A stretch of 64,000 nucleotides of DNA from Piscicola geometra (Eukaryota > Annelida > Clitellata > Hirudinida > Piscicolidae): the NCBI GenBank assembly GCA_943735955.1, contig OX030959.1, positions 5,489,241-5,553,240 on the forward strand. The letters run 5' to 3'. Both the position numbers and the translations under genes were made by a program. The notes beneath the pieces are model-generated. The model did no database searches and had not been told where the DNA came from. It saw only the letters and a program-made list of their open reading frames with translations. This document shows, piece by piece, positions 24,801 through 39,800 of the stretch; positions within the stretch are counted from its first letter, which is position 1, and every line of letters begins with the position of its first letter.

Positions 24801-27800
24801 ACTTTCAGGGGTGTTTTGACAGACATGCTTGTGTTTTGGATTTTTTTGTCCGATGTTACAGAAGAGTTTTCAACATTTTTGCTTGTTAGTTTGGGCGTGA
24901 CTAAAGATTTCGTAATGTTGTCGTGTTTGTTGGTCATGCAAGTGATCGCTGACTTGTTGTGACTGAGGTGAAAAAGTTATTGGCTAAATTAGTTTTTTAA
25001 TATTTCAAATATATTATTTTTCTCAACTCTCATAATTTTTTTATTTATTCACCAAAATGAATAATATGTAAAAGCTTTAAAAAGAAAAAAATTCTCATAT
25101 CAAACTTACTGCACAACCATGCAGTTGACATTTCCATTAATGAAGACGTCTATATTAGAGCCAGTGTCCAGATGAGCACCCCTAATCACCACAATAGTAC
25201 CACCTGAAACAGGTCCTTTCACTGGAAACATAGTTGTAGGATTTGGTTTCTGTAGATAAAACAGAATATTTTTTCATGAACAACTTTATTATTAAAGGTT
25301 TAACAGAGAACTTTTTATAATGATGTTAGCTCAATATTTTTACTTTAGAATATGTACGAGATAAATAATATCAAAATCAATATTTATATCTACAAACTGT
25401 ACGATAACGTCTTTTTGCTAATTTATTCTACCTTATATCGGAAAACGCCGTCTTTCCATAAAATGACTTTTTTTTCAATGGAAACTTGGACAGCCCCTTC
25501 CTTCTCCATGTCCGTTGAACCGGTTCTACATACTATTCTTGATTATTATGAGAAAATTGTTATAGCATTTAAAGATTGTTCGTGTTGCTGTTAAGCATAA
25601 AACTTTTATTTAAAAATTGAATATGTTTGTAACTCTTTTTTAATTTGATTCTTTTTATCTCAAACTATAAAAAAATTGTTTTTATTGAGCTAGATAAATG
25701 ATTTTTGAAATATAAAACTTAGTTGAAAATTTTATTAACTAGAGTTTGTGGAAAAATAATTATTGAAAATAGTGTCAATTAGAATTTGTATTGGAAAAAT
25801 ATTTTTTTATGTGAAAACCTTAAATATTTTGTCATATTTTTAATTATAAAAAAAAGATGTTGATATCTAGGTTTGAAACATTTTTCGGGTATCCACCCGT
25901 TTGTTAGGTACCTGTTGCTATTCTTACGAATTTACTTTTTTTCATGGAATATTGAAATTTCTATTCTGTCATTTTAAAAATTGAATTAGTGTCCAAAAGT
26001 TTTTATTATGAAAAGCTTCGAAAATTTTGACTGGCTTAAATTCATTGATGCTGAAATATTTTATTCCACATACAATATTTTTTAACTTAATTTTTCAGTG
26101 TTTGTTTAGTCAAAAAAACTAATTACATACAAAATTATTTTGAAATAACTTACAATTTGCAAATAGTCATGAATTTACTAACTTATTTAATAATAAAAAA
26201 TCTTTGAAACAGTTAAAAGCATTTTTTAAATAAAATTATTTAAATTTGAAAAAAGATTAATACTTTTAGAATATTTCACTTAAAATCTTTTTTAATCGTT
26301 ATGATTGAAGAATTTCTAAAGTATATCAATCATGTTTTGATTGAATCTTAAAAACAACATTTTAAAGTAAGACGGTTTAAAACTTCAAAACCACAAACTT
26401 CTTTGAGATGATGGTAAGTTTCGATACCAGATCGCATTCCACTGAAGCAACTTTTACCCATTCAATAGCCTCATAAGACCTTTGAATGGTTTTTACGAAG
26501 TAAAACATATTTTTACGAAACGTGTGAAACGATTTTCATTAAAAAAACAAATGAATTATTTATATCAATTTATAACTATACCATAAACAATACAGAATCA
26601 CATGTATATTAGAAAATATAAAACAATAAACGATGTTTTTCACTCTATTGATCACGCTCTTCTTAATATAAACAACTTTCTACCTTCCTAAGTTTCTTCC
26701 TGTAATTGTTATCAACGTAGAGCCCCCTAGAGGACTTGATGTGGGAAAAACCTGAATTTCATTTGTTCATGTTTCAAACAATGTTGCAACATTTTTGCTG
26801 AATTTCTTAACAAACAAAAAATATATATAATAATACATTCAAATTGTAAAAATAGATCGTTTAAAATATAAAAAAATAGATTTTTGAAAGAATTAAGTTT
26901 CAAATTATGTTTCAAAAATAGTTTAATGTCAAAAAGCTATCAACAAGGCTTACGTCAGTAATCTCAGGAGGGGGACAAGCGTACGAAGGATCACTATAAC
27001 ACAAGGATGAGTGAAGACACATTCCTTCATTATCTTCCTCGTTTTTATTATTAATAAAATTACTATTGGAAGTACGACTACGTTCTTTGATTATTTTTTC
27101 ATTCGCAGTTTCGACATCTAAATTCTGTTCCTTTTCAAAAGTTCTTAAAGTTTTCCCAATCTGCCAAGAACTTTTGTTTTTCTCACCAATGAAGGACCAG
27201 TCTTGTTTTCGAGCCCCACTTGTAGTGGGACTATTATTATTACTTCTATGGTTGTCAACACCACCATTTTTTAATGAATTCCTATTGTCACCATTTTCTT
27301 TTGTATTTTCTGCACTCACCATTTTATTCGCCAGACACCATTGACAACCGTAGAAAGGTTGTGCTTCCATTAGGTTTAAGCAACTATTGCAATCTTCTGC
27401 CAGCCTCTCGCATTTGTATAGATTCACTGGAGGTTTATGTGGCTTTTGTTAATTATTGGAGTTTCAGAGCCGTTTTTATATTCATAGTTAAGCTTAGATT
27501 ACACTTTTATTACTTAGTTAATGCAATGAGCGACCAGCCTTATTGAATTATGTGACAATTTTAGTCTATAATTTAAAATTAAATTTGAAACTATAAATAA
27601 GTGATTCAAAATTATACAATGCTACTTGAAGGTTAAATATTAAAGTTTTTTTAAATAATAAAATTATTTGTATAAACTAAACTTCTATGGTTTATTGAGT
27701 ATATATATGCGACAGATTCAAAACTTAAAAACTAGAAATATCTCGTTATATAAAACCTATTTTTAGAGTTCCTTTTCATTACATACTCTGTTATTCAGTC

Positions 27801-30800
27801 TAATTAAAACTTGAAACAAAACCTAGAACATGTAATTTGCTAAAATTTTGCAAACTGCGTAAAAATATTTGATCAAAACACACTGATTTAAAATTAAAAC
27901 ACATTATAAAATAAAATCTACTATGTTTAAAAATCTTTTTCAAAAATTTAAAATATAGGAAAAAAAGAAGTAAAATAACTTTTGAATAATGTTTGCCGGA
28001 ATCGTTAAATCGAGAGATACATTTACTATGCCTCTCTATGCGTCATAAAGATAAAGAGATGCAATCATAAAAAAGGCAATTGCATTCTCCACAATCTCGC
28101 CTCTGGCGGCTACAAGGACACTTGGAAACACTCAAGAGCAGCCACTATGTAATATGACCACCTTTTTATTGCATTGTCGCACGCAGTTCTACTTTAGGGG
28201 GATTGCGTTCTAAAGAATTCTCCTTTTCAAGTCCTATTTATAAGCATTTTACATAATTTATATTTTCTTGCTCAAATGAATTTTTTTTCATTAGATTTTG
28301 TATACTTGGAATTGGAAATTGAGAGGTATACATTTCCATTTATGCGTTTTTACATTTTTATAGCTATAAATGAACATTTTGAGTTAGAAACACACGAACG
28401 TTCTGAGAATCTCTTTTTATTTTCAGAACTAGAGAATGCATAAAAATATATAAACTATTATTTTAAACATTTAGTTTAACGTTAAGGACTATGAAAAAAC
28501 CACCAACGAGCAAGAGAGTGTTGGTCGTCGATATAGAAGCTCTTGTTGTAGACCACTTCTACACCCACTTTAATGACCGCCTCATTTGAATCGTAGTTGT
28601 ACTGAAAAACATTTGGTTTAATTTTTGTCTGAAACTTATGCAATAAAATAAGTATCATTAATTATTTATTTGAAATTTTGACATGAAAGAATGTTAAAAA
28701 CTTTTCTAGATGAAATTATCAATAATCTGAATAGAATGAAATCTGAGACTCAGTTTGCCAAAAAGAGTAAAGCAGTTTTTCTAAAAATCAGTCTACTTGA
28801 TTATTAAAAAATGTCAAAATAAATGTAAAGTTTATACAAGCTTTAACACAAAATTGATTTTGTATTACTTTCCAATTTATAGGTATGAAATTTCAGTATT
28901 GATTTTGTTCAGTTTTATTATTTCGAATTTATACGAGAATAGTTTCTTTTTTTTCCAAAATTTTTCTATAATGTAAAAGTAAATGAAAAAACTTATTAAA
29001 GAAAACTTTTCAGATTTACATTTTTTCTTCAAATTCTTTATAAATTTAATTGAGTAAAATAGTTCACAGTTTAAAATACTCACGACGTTGGTATGACACA
29101 CAATGGTCGAAGAAGATAATCTGGTTGCTGGGACACGGAGTGGTGGGCTAATTAGATGAACCAGACATTCGTAGTTCTGTCGATCCATTATGAATAATTT
29201 TCGTGAAATTATAACAGTTTAATAATAAATTTACTTGAAGTTTCCTAAATATATAAAAACTATATTTCTTGCAAATTTTTGTTTTATGATACGAAAAAAT
29301 ATTAAAATATGAGTTATTTGATAAATGCAAACGTATCCAGCTCACAACTATCGCGTGATGAATGGAAGAGACTTACCTTATTAAGAACAAGACGTTAAAA
29401 CAAGAAAAGCAAACTTTTAAAATCAGCATTTACATAAAGTCATAAAGCATTCAAAAAAGTGTTAGAGTTCTATGCTTTTGGCTGTGAGCAGAAGAACATT
29501 TATCGTGATGCAGCTAGGCATGAAGGAAACATGCTCAGCTGTCTTAGTCGCTGTTCTTTTACGTGACCTCAACGCTGGAATACTTATTTCACTCCAATTT
29601 TTTTTCAATAATATTTTTTTCGTTAACTCGTTTCAGACTTGGTAGTCATGACATTTTCACTCTTGAAGGGATCTTTATAACAACTAATTTGTTTTTTGCA
29701 AATTTTCAAGTCTTGTTGCTTGTTTAAAATAGATGTTTTTGCTTTTGTAATCTTGAATTTTGTAAAATATTGTTTGATTATAAAATTATTGTTCGATTTT
29801 GTTTGCAGTTTTTTTTGCTTTCCAATAATTTTTTGATTTGCATGTCAAAAGTATTATCCCCAAATGATGCGCAGATTTATAAAAAAGCATTTATCTATTG
29901 ATATGAAAAAGTAAATACATGCACGTAAAAGCTAATTTTTATTAATAAACCGTAAAGCATTTGTTATTTTTCTTTCCTTTTTGCTAGGCCCATGGGTTTC
30001 CCGTAACAATCAAACAAAGGTAGTCGAGAAGTGCTTCACGTTTTCTATTCATTTATTCCGTTTTTGCAGCTCAAAGAAAAAGTCGGAATACATTTTCGAG
30101 ATGCATCGCCCAACCCTGAAAGGTTTCCACTTAGCTATATATTTGAGATAAATTTGCATGAATTTATTATTTTTAAAAACTTTAAATTATAAGCAATGTA
30201 TTTATCTAATTAATATTAATGAAATGCAATGAACGATTAAAAATATATTGAAAAAAAACTTAATGATAATTTAGTCTATTCAATAAAATAGGTTTCATCG
30301 TTTTTTTTAAACAAAAATTCTTTGAAATTTAGTTTTTTTATAAAAATCGGATTTTGAAAATCTCATTAATCTAGAGTAAAAATGAAATTGCCATCCACTT
30401 TATCACTACAACACAAAAGTTCAAAAGTATTATAAAATCCATAAATTTTTCATTGATAATTATGAAAACTTATTTGCACTTCGATGGCTATTTTTGTAAA
30501 AATAAATTTTAAATCCTCACGTGTCTAAGCAGAAGAAAGTTTTTTTCACTAAAACTTCACTGTCACTTCTATCATAATTAGAATGAAACACTCAAATATC
30601 AAATCGTATTAACCAACCTTTAAAATGGGCAAATGTGCAGTTTGGATAGTAATATTCACAGGCACTCCATTCGGAACATACAATGTTTGATCTTTGAGAA
30701 GATGAGCACATCTCTGTTGTGAACATTTAAGCAATCAGGAGTGAGTAATAAATTTATTTTTTTATTATTAAACCAGTTTACAAACCCTTGGTAAAATAGA

Positions 30801-33800
30801 ATTGATCTATTTGCAAGGTGAAATTGTAAGTTAAGCAATAGAAGATTGAGAGTGTGAATAAGTCTTTGTCATTTTTCTTGAATGCGCACTACATGATAAA
30901 GAGTTTATATTTTTTTCCTATTACGTCAAAATTAAAATAGGTCTTGAATTGTTAATAAATTGAAATCGATAGATGATTGAAAGTGTATTTTAAAAAGCTG
31001 ACAAAAAGAAAACAAAATTTAGTAAAAAACGATCAATTAAACTTAATTTTACTTATTTTTCCAGAAATTAAAAGGTTCATAGACACCAAGAAACAGCGGT
31101 AACTTATTCATTCTCAAAATCTAATTAATCCTGCTATTACACACTTCAAATAAAAGTCTCACCTCGCTCGAAACGACATAGGTGAGCTCGATGGCAGTTT
31201 GGAGAGCCAAGTCATCTTGTTGTTCGCACTGGTGAGAGGCTAGAGACCAGAAGCATTCGAATGTTGACTGGGTGCACTTTGTGCATCTGGTTCAGTGATG
31301 GAAATTTATGAAAAAAGAACCTCTTAGACTTTTTTAACATTTTTGATTTTAGATTGAAATTTTTGTTTAGTTAACTAAATTTGATAAAAAGTTAAAAACT
31401 TAAGAAAGGTTTTTGTGGCTAATACATTTTATTAATTCTTTTTATAAATTTTTTTAGAAACAGCCTAATACTATAAAAATTAAAAGCATAAAGTGAAAAT
31501 TTAAAAATTATAAAATCCTTTTTAAAGTATTTTTTCAGCTCAAAAACCTAATTTTTTAAGGGTTAATGAAACATATTAGCCCCTTTCAACGTATGTTCAA
31601 TAAATCAAACTCAAAAGAATAAAACTTGGCCAAAGTGTTCAATTCAAAACTTTTATATTTTGGATTATTTATTTTAATTTTAAAAAATTAGGAATATTGA
31701 TCTTTTTTAATAAATAAATAATAGTTAATGTTCATCGATCTAATCAAATTTATCTATAATTTTAGCTTTATCCTATAGAAATATCAATTGACAAAAATTT
31801 TTGTTTTAAAAATGTTAATGAATTTTAGAAAAAAATCAAATGAAAGCAAATGACGACATTAGTTACAGTGAATATAAAACTCTATATTTCTAAATGATTT
31901 TCTATAAAATCTTCGCAAAACTCAATCTTTAAAACTGTTCTTAATTGTTAAAAAAAAGTCATTACATGCCTTGCTTCATAATGAAACTTTATTTTTGTTC
32001 CAATTTTTTTCACTTATTTTCTCTATTGAATTGCAGTTTAGATATTTTTCTATCTTATTTTCCTTTAAATAATAACTTAGTTTTTTATTTCTTAGGAAAC
32101 GGATTTTTGTAAAATATAAAAAAAACTATTTTTAAATTTGGTGGATTAGTAGAAAGTATTGTTCAGGGAAATTTGTTTAAAATATGGATAAAGTAAATTT
32201 CGAATCTTCAATGTGTACACTAATTGAAGTTGAAAGAAAAGAAGTTTCGCTATTGAGCTTTAATTCTAGGTTAGGCAAATGGTTACGATTCTGGCTTTTT
32301 TAGAAAGTCGTGTTTTTGATCTCAGTCAAAGATAGTTGACTCTTTAAAAAAGTATTAAGTAATACCATTTTTATCTTTGAAATGAATTCAAAAACTTTTG
32401 TACATAATTTTTTTTTGTATGGAATACGAAAACGGATAAAATTGTTAAATAGTTCGACATTTTGAATAAAATGAAGGTTATCGGAATAGCACCACGGTTG
32501 GGTTTTTGAATTAATGCTGGTTCTTAAAAAGAAATGTTTGCCCAAGATAGCTAATAGAAAGAGTCTAAAAGATTGATGAATTAACTTTCCAATAAAATAG
32601 TTTCATTACGGCATTGGTAGCTGGCTAATGAATCTTTCTCTTATAAATTACCACCAGCTCTACCAGTTAATTGATGGATTATTCAATTAAAGATCCTGGT
32701 TTTATTAATTGTATTGATTTGTATTTTACTTTTTTTGACGGTTCACTCAATTAATTTACTTTTAATCATTTTTTTCTACTTCGTCTATTTTTCACATAAA
32801 ACCAAATATTTATTTTCTGAGTTAAAACTCAAAACAGCAACGATCTTTATATCCATTCTATTCTTATTGCCTGTATTTACATCTTTAAAAATCAATAAAA
32901 CGTATATCATTGTGTCTTTTGTAAAATAGAAAAAACAATTTGGAAAGTTTTTGTTTTGCAAAAAGTTCGAAACTAAGATTTTCATAATAAATTTACACGA
33001 TTATACACAACCGACACTTATAAGAATTTCTCTCGAGATTTGTTCCATGTTACTTGGTCACGCTATCCGCATAGGTTTTTTAAAGTTTTTTATTACCATC
33101 CCAAATGCTACTTTTATTTTATAGAAGTTTTTTAAAACTCGAATTATAAAGTTTTATTTTACCTTTAAAACGTCCAACTCTGTTTGATCAAGAAATCTTT
33201 AGTGTTTGGTAATACATTTTATTTTTATGATTTTTTGATGAAAAATAGTAAGACCAATCCTGAAAGGCTAAAGAAATTTTTATAGCTTAAAAAAAATCGT
33301 AAACTTTTTCTTTAAATATTATATTTACATTTTATTTATTTATTTAATGCGTTATTCGTGTCAACGCCTAGCCTTGGAGCTTCAATGTAATAATTTACGT
33401 TTAAAAAATTTATAACATAACAAAATAGAGTAATTGGATAAATAAATTAAGAAAATAAGTTTGAAAATTATCTCAAAAATTACTTTGTAAAAGTTGAAAA
33501 TAAAACGAATTCCATTTTAAAACGCTACATATGTAAAGGCGTAGAAAACAATGAATAAACTCGATTAATCAATAATATAGTGGTTAAAAAAAGTTTTAAA
33601 ATACCAACAAAAAAATTGTTTTAAAAGAACAAAATTATTTGCAAAAGAGCTCAACATGAAAAGGTTTTTATAGCATATAGAACAGTCATAAAAAAGAAAT
33701 TATGCAATATAAAAACATGCAACCATAAAAAAATACTTAATAATAATTTTTCCAGTGAAACGTGAACGGAGAAGACACTGAAGGAAATTGAAACTAACGA

Positions 33801-36800
33801 TGTAAGTTTGGAACAGTCGTTAGCTGATATGCGTGTGCTCAAGAAAATCACGCCAGTTTCTGAAGACCTAATACCCAAGCTGATATTCACATGATCTGAA
33901 TTATTGTTAGTTAGTTGCATGAGTTAATGAATAAAGAAGAAAATTATAATTTAAAAAAAAAATTCTGGTTAATTGAAGAAATTATAATGATACTTTTTTA
34001 ATTATTCACTTTGTTACTAGCATCAAAATTATCATCCTTCCTATGACCATCACCATTCTCCTCCTACTCATTTTTATCGTCATCACCTGAGTTTGCGCCT
34101 ATGAATGGCTGGAGGTTCTTCGGCGTGGGGCATCGCAGTTGATCCGGAAAAACATGGGCAATGCTCGTTAGAGAGTTAGAAATGGCGTTTAGCTTAGAAT
34201 GCGATGATGATAATGCTGATGAAGGTGATGATGGCGATAATGGTAGTGATGATAGTGGTGGTAGAGATAATGATGATAAGTGTTCTAGTTCTTCCAAGAT
34301 TGGAGTGAAAACGCATGAATAGTAGTGGGGAGAGTGTACCAGGGGTAGTGCCTTGACTCCTATGGTGACCTGTGATGTTTTGAAGCATCTCTAATAATTA
34401 TTTTACGAGTTTTATTTTTTTTAATTTAAATACTAAAGAGGAAATTACAATTTCAAAAACTTCATTTTTACAGCGTTTGAAACTATCTAAAACTGTTTTA
34501 TATCATTTCCTTCACTTCAAATAAAATAAAATTAGAAGTGATGCTAGTTTCTCTCATGCAGGTTGGCTTCGGTGAAATAGTTAAACATTCATGAGCTTTT
34601 AAAAACAATATTTTAAGACCAAGTTTTTTTTACAAAAGAAGATATCTAAATTATTTATTTTTAGTTGTTATTTTCCATATTACATTCACTTCATCATTGG
34701 GGGCCGCCTTACATTTTCAATAATGAATAACACAGATTTATTTTTATTCAATGAAATAAAATAAAAAGTGTTTAAAAAATCTAAAAGGCAATAAGAATCC
34801 TATGAATCTCAGTTACAGCTTTCAACAAAAAAAATCTATATGATCTAAAAAAATGAAAAAGACATTTATTTCAAATAAATATTTGTCTTTTTTTAAAAGT
34901 TTTATATAAACAATATTTGTTCAATTAAAAATTCTAATTTAATTGAAATTTTTTTTACAAGATTCATCTAAAACCATAGGTCAAGTAATAAAGCACACCT
35001 TAAATATACAACAGCCAGCAAACCATCCATTCAAAAACTCACTCAACACTCAACAAACCAGTTGAGAGTTTGTAGCGGATATTCGAGTAGGGTTCACAAA
35101 CTGTTCTGGAATGTGAAGACATTCCCAAGCCTTGCTGGTCAGCCATCTGCTCTCTTCGTTAGCCCCTCTGCAAGACACCTTATCACTGCATCTGAATGGA
35201 TGGATGATGCTATGTTTCGAATCGAGAATGTGACTAATTAAAAAATGGGAGTTTTTTTAATGTAATATTTTTTAATTGCAAATAAGACGCTAATTGTAAT
35301 GTCGGAGTTGCGCTTTCTGCCTTTTAAAAGAGTAAATTATCTTTGTGATGCATCGATACGGGAGATGTACAAATAAATGGATGTTCTAAGTAGTCTAGCT
35401 TTGATGTCATTGTTGCCTTGATGGCTAAGCAGTGAGTCGATGCTTTCTCTTTTTGATTGTGTGATGGATGTTGTACGCTAGATCGATTGCTGATTGGTTT
35501 TCATGTATGACGGATGGGTGTTTTGTGACATGACTTTAAATAATTCTGCTGATTAATTTAATTTGGGATTTTTTTAGGTGAAAGAAGATTAATTGGTTGA
35601 GTATCATGCCAATTTTTTCGCATATTTAAAAAACAGCAAATTATTTTTTCACATTTAGGATTTTACCTAGCATTTCCAACCCAAAAGAAAAATTAAATAA
35701 AGAAAACTATTATAAAAATGGTTTATTTTGAAATTAAAATTTAAAATTACACTTTTCTAATTTATTATACTTGAAACTAAAATCCAGGCGAATACATTTA
35801 TTTGAAATAAAATAATAATAAAAGACTGTAGGAAAGCGATCAGAAGTTTGGCTGGTGATTGCATGGACGGCTAGAATCGACGCCCTGTTGCACACGTAAT
35901 TGATTAGAAGGTTGACATTTATTTGATTGGTTGATTGATGCTTGGCGGGACTCAGCTAAGCGTAACTGAAGATCATCGATTTCATGAAATATTATGCTGC
36001 GCTTATTCTGCCAAACTAAAAAAATTAAAACTTTAACAATTTTCTTAAAGAATAAAACAAGCAAAACGGAGAATAAATATTTTTTTTCTGTGTAAACATT
36101 TTCATGAAATATGTTTTTTTTAATGTTTTTTATATTTTCTACTATTTAGTTTTTGTAAAAACCTGTTTAATTAAGATCTTATCTTTGGTGTTTATGGATT
36201 AGTAAATACCTTTTTTTTAAATTATCTATAAACATATTTTTATTGTTTTTTTCCAATCAATTTTTTTGTAAATAAAAGAATTTATTTGTTGAAAATGTTA
36301 ACCAAATTAGTACGACACACCTGTTTTCGAGACTACACCAGCCACAGTAGGGATCCAAAGAAGTTCTGCATTCTTCACAAGTGTTATACTTGCCACACTC
36401 AGACACTGGGACCCTGAATATCTTTAAATATAATGATTCATAAATAACATTAAAAAATGCCTTGAAAAATAAATTCAAATAGTGTTTTGTAAAATACTCT
36501 AAAGAATTCAATGGAATAATTCGAATAAATTAGATTGAAATAGTTAAGAATAAAATTTATTTTTTCACATTGTTTCATATTCAAAACATTTAAAAACAAA
36601 AAAGGCTTTTGATAATAAAAATAATTTTTTTTTAATCATTTTTTCTCTGCTTTTAATAGCAACTCTACATTCTGGATTATACTTATTTATTATACAGTTA
36701 ACGTTAAGGGACAAGCTTTTCTAGACCTATCAATAATCTTCCACACTAATCTTCACTTCCATTTTTTATATTTAAATATGTCATAAAGATTCATACTTTC

Positions 36801-39800
36801 AAAATATTAGTAGAAAAAACAAATAGAATAATAGAATCAAATTTGTTAATACCTCAATAAGTAGAGTATACTTTCAAAAATTAATAGGATATAAATCATG
36901 GTCAGCAGCATTAGTCTATATTTACTTCCACAGTTATGACGCTTGGGTGATTTAAAAAAGTGTTCTATGTTTTTTTACACACTTTCAAAAAACTTCAAAA
37001 GCAAAATTGTTTTTAAATACCACATATAATACATCTTTTTGAATGTTTTTTTAAATGTATACGATGTGTTAAGACACATATTATTTTGACCATGTCTTTT
37101 GAAAAACACTTTAAAATTTTTTGAAAGTTTTATTCAAAACATTTGTGTTTTAAAAATCAAATGCTTTGATAGGAAACAAGTATTCACCCAATAACGTTTG
37201 AAAATTATAAACAAAGAAAAAATATAATATATATACAGAAAGAATGTTTTTTATTTTTCTGATCGATGATGAGAAACTGGCAGAACAATGAGAAACATGC
37301 TTTTGAATCCAAATTTTATAAACTCGCAAAACTCATATTAAAAGTCAATACTTAGAACCTTGTTTTTGTTTAAAAAAATAACGCAATCAATAAAAAAGAT
37401 AACAAAATCTACTATTTTTCTTTAAAATAACAAGATTCATGTAACATTATCTTTGAGAAAAACTTTCGTAACATGTCTACCAAAACTAAATAATAATAAT
37501 TACGACCATTATGGTAATACTTCGAGACTATCAGATATATAATTGCTTTTTTATAACTCTTCTTTTTCAAGCTCTTTGGTTTGGCAATTTTATCAGAAAC
37601 TTTGCAAAACAGATTGAAAAAACTCTTTTAAAATATTTCTTCGAGCTATATTTTTTTAATATTAAAATTAATATGCTGAATTTTCATTAAAATAAAACAA
37701 AAAATTAATTTGAACCTTTTACCGTTTTTCAAAAAAAGTATTTTTTAAAAATTAAAAGAAAATAATTGAATAGTAAGTCATAAAATAAATTAAATTGACA
37801 GCACTATGAAAGATACCTTGTTAGAGGCCAAGGCCAGCACATAGGCGGGCTGCATAGGCATTAAAGATATACTGATAATGGGATGACCAGGCTTTAATGA
37901 TAGTTCGTCGTAAACTTGCAGTTCGTTGTCAGTCTTGAATATCGCCTGTTTTGTAGTGTGGAGGTGTGAATTGAGAGTTTTGGTGATTTTAAGTAGTAAG
38001 TAGACGTGGTATTGTAAATATGTAGAAGACAATTTTGCGTTTTAAAATGGTATTTTTAAATGTTAAATTAATTTTAAAATTAAATAAACATAAGAAAATA
38101 ATAATAAAGTTGTTTGAAGTTTTGTTAAATTAAAGTTTTTCAAAAACTTGCACAAACGAAACTAAATGTAATGAAATTTTGCGAAAAGACACGGAAGCTC
38201 GCAATAACTAAGGGTCTGATCCAGCTGCATTAGAGCAAACAAACGACTTGTATTAACGACTAGTCAAGCGTTTTTACACAATTAAAGGTAAATCAAAGTT
38301 TCCAACAAAGGTTCACTCATCCTCACTTGATATACGCGCCCTATCGTCCCCTCGAAAACAAGAAGCTTATTGCATTCACAAGTTTACGACTTCATTTAAT
38401 ATTTATAATAATTTTTAACGGCCGTTTTTTCTTACACATAATTTTTATCTACACATTTTTCCTATTTTTATGAACTCGTATATTTAGTAATGTGTCAATA
38501 AGTTTGAAGATACCTTAATAAGAGAACCACGATCTGTTGACAGGAGCAGTAGCGTCTGCTGATATATGTGTGTGTAAGTCATGCTTGTTATGGTTACGGC
38601 CATCATTCTACCACGAATACTTGCAAGGTTGGAGAAGGTAGTAGTGGTAGTTGGAAACGAAAGAAAAGTATTAGAAGAAGTTGAATTTTGAATGTTGTCT
38701 TTGGAGACGTCTAAACTTTCAAAACTTCCGGAGTCAGTTTGGTAAATAGTACTATCGTTAAAAAACTTTTCTTTTTTACCATCACTTTTTTTTGTGTCAT
38801 CATCAGCGCTAGTCATGTAGTTTTTTTGATTATTATTCTTCTCGGTTCCATTCCAGCCAGCTACGTAGATTCCTTCGATCGAGATCTCTCCTACTAGCGG
38901 GCCGTTTTCTTCTGTTTCTCCACAGTAACTATCACTTACCATCTTTCCCTTTGGGAGGTTTATGGGTGTTGTTAATGAATTCATGTGAAATAAAATTCAA
39001 CATAAGATGCTTTTTCAGTAGTAAAACCTATTTAGGAAATCTCGTTACTACAAATTTTCAGAGGGCTCATTAGCTTAGGATTTTAGTTTATTCATCGAAC
39101 TAAATATTGTAAAGCAAGCTAATATTTCAACATTTTACATTATACAACTAAATTATAGTTTTTAAATTGTATACATATTAAAAAACAAAAATTCAAAATA
39201 AATATATAATTTATGTTTTTGATGGGAAAAACAGTTTAAACATTTTCTAAATGCATTGTAACAACAAAGAATGCTTCCGTCAAAAGTCTTTGTACCTCAT
39301 CCATTATTGCACGTGGCATTAAATAGCTTCCACTCATTGATACGATAAATATGTCATATTCGAACAAATTACTCCCCACCGTCAAGCTTAAAACTTGACC
39401 TTAACGTTCGCACGTTTAACTTTTTTCAGATTTCCCAAAAAATCGATTTTCCTATACAAAATTAAAAATACTAAAAAAAAAATTTCCACAAACTTATTCT
39501 ATTTTAGAAGGACTAAATTTATCGTTGAAAACTCGCCTATCATCACTGCCCCCTTGAGCATAGTCACAGTATATAAACCGCTAGCTCATCGATCGTAAAT
39601 CTTTTTTTAGTGTTTTTCTTCTCTTACAAAGAAAGAAAATGTTTAATGTAAATAAAATGTCAAGTAAACGTCGTTTAACTTTTTTTAATGAAACAAACTA
39701 ACATATATAAAATTAAGAGCAATTTTTGGTGAGGCTCAATGTATGAGAGATTTGGCATTTCTGGTCTAAATATATTTTTTCTTTACTGAGTCTTTGACTA

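Larger units (their letters stand above)
22019..35191 (-). other. PLXNA: Plexin PSI2, PSI3 and IPT/TIG modules (exons 6-21)
   Basis: Seen in order: LRCPTPKNL (exon 7), PSI2 cysteines [14 protein letters not shown] (exons 8-9), [20 protein letters not shown] (exon 10), NYECLVHL (exon 11), PSI3 [13 protein letters not shown] and YGCQWC (exon 13), IPT1 [19 protein letters not shown] (exons 13-16), IPT2 [15 protein letters not shown] (exons 17-18), IPT3 [20 protein letters not shown] (exons 18-20) and IPT4 [18 protein letters not shown] (exon 21). Exon 13 has ~100 residues of Asn/Ser/Lys-rich sequence inside PSI3. Exon 20 has ~150 Lys/Asn-rich residues, and exon 21 has ~95 acidic and Asn-rich residues before the membrane stalk. 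Exon 7 contains a Ser/Leu/Pro run coded by TCA-type codons. Confidence 0.85.

Noticed and set aside
25515..25537. Acceptors tatgtag or aatag for plexin exon 16
   Set aside because: They lose the conserved VCRTG or break phase; the acceptor ending aatcaag (exon from 25537) gives SKKIVCRTG.
36413..36421. The cag acceptor at 36414-36416 for plexin exon 5
   Set aside because: It would need an incoming phase that exon 4 does not supply. The site eight bases upstream in the transcript (exon from 36421) keeps the frame and matches the family.
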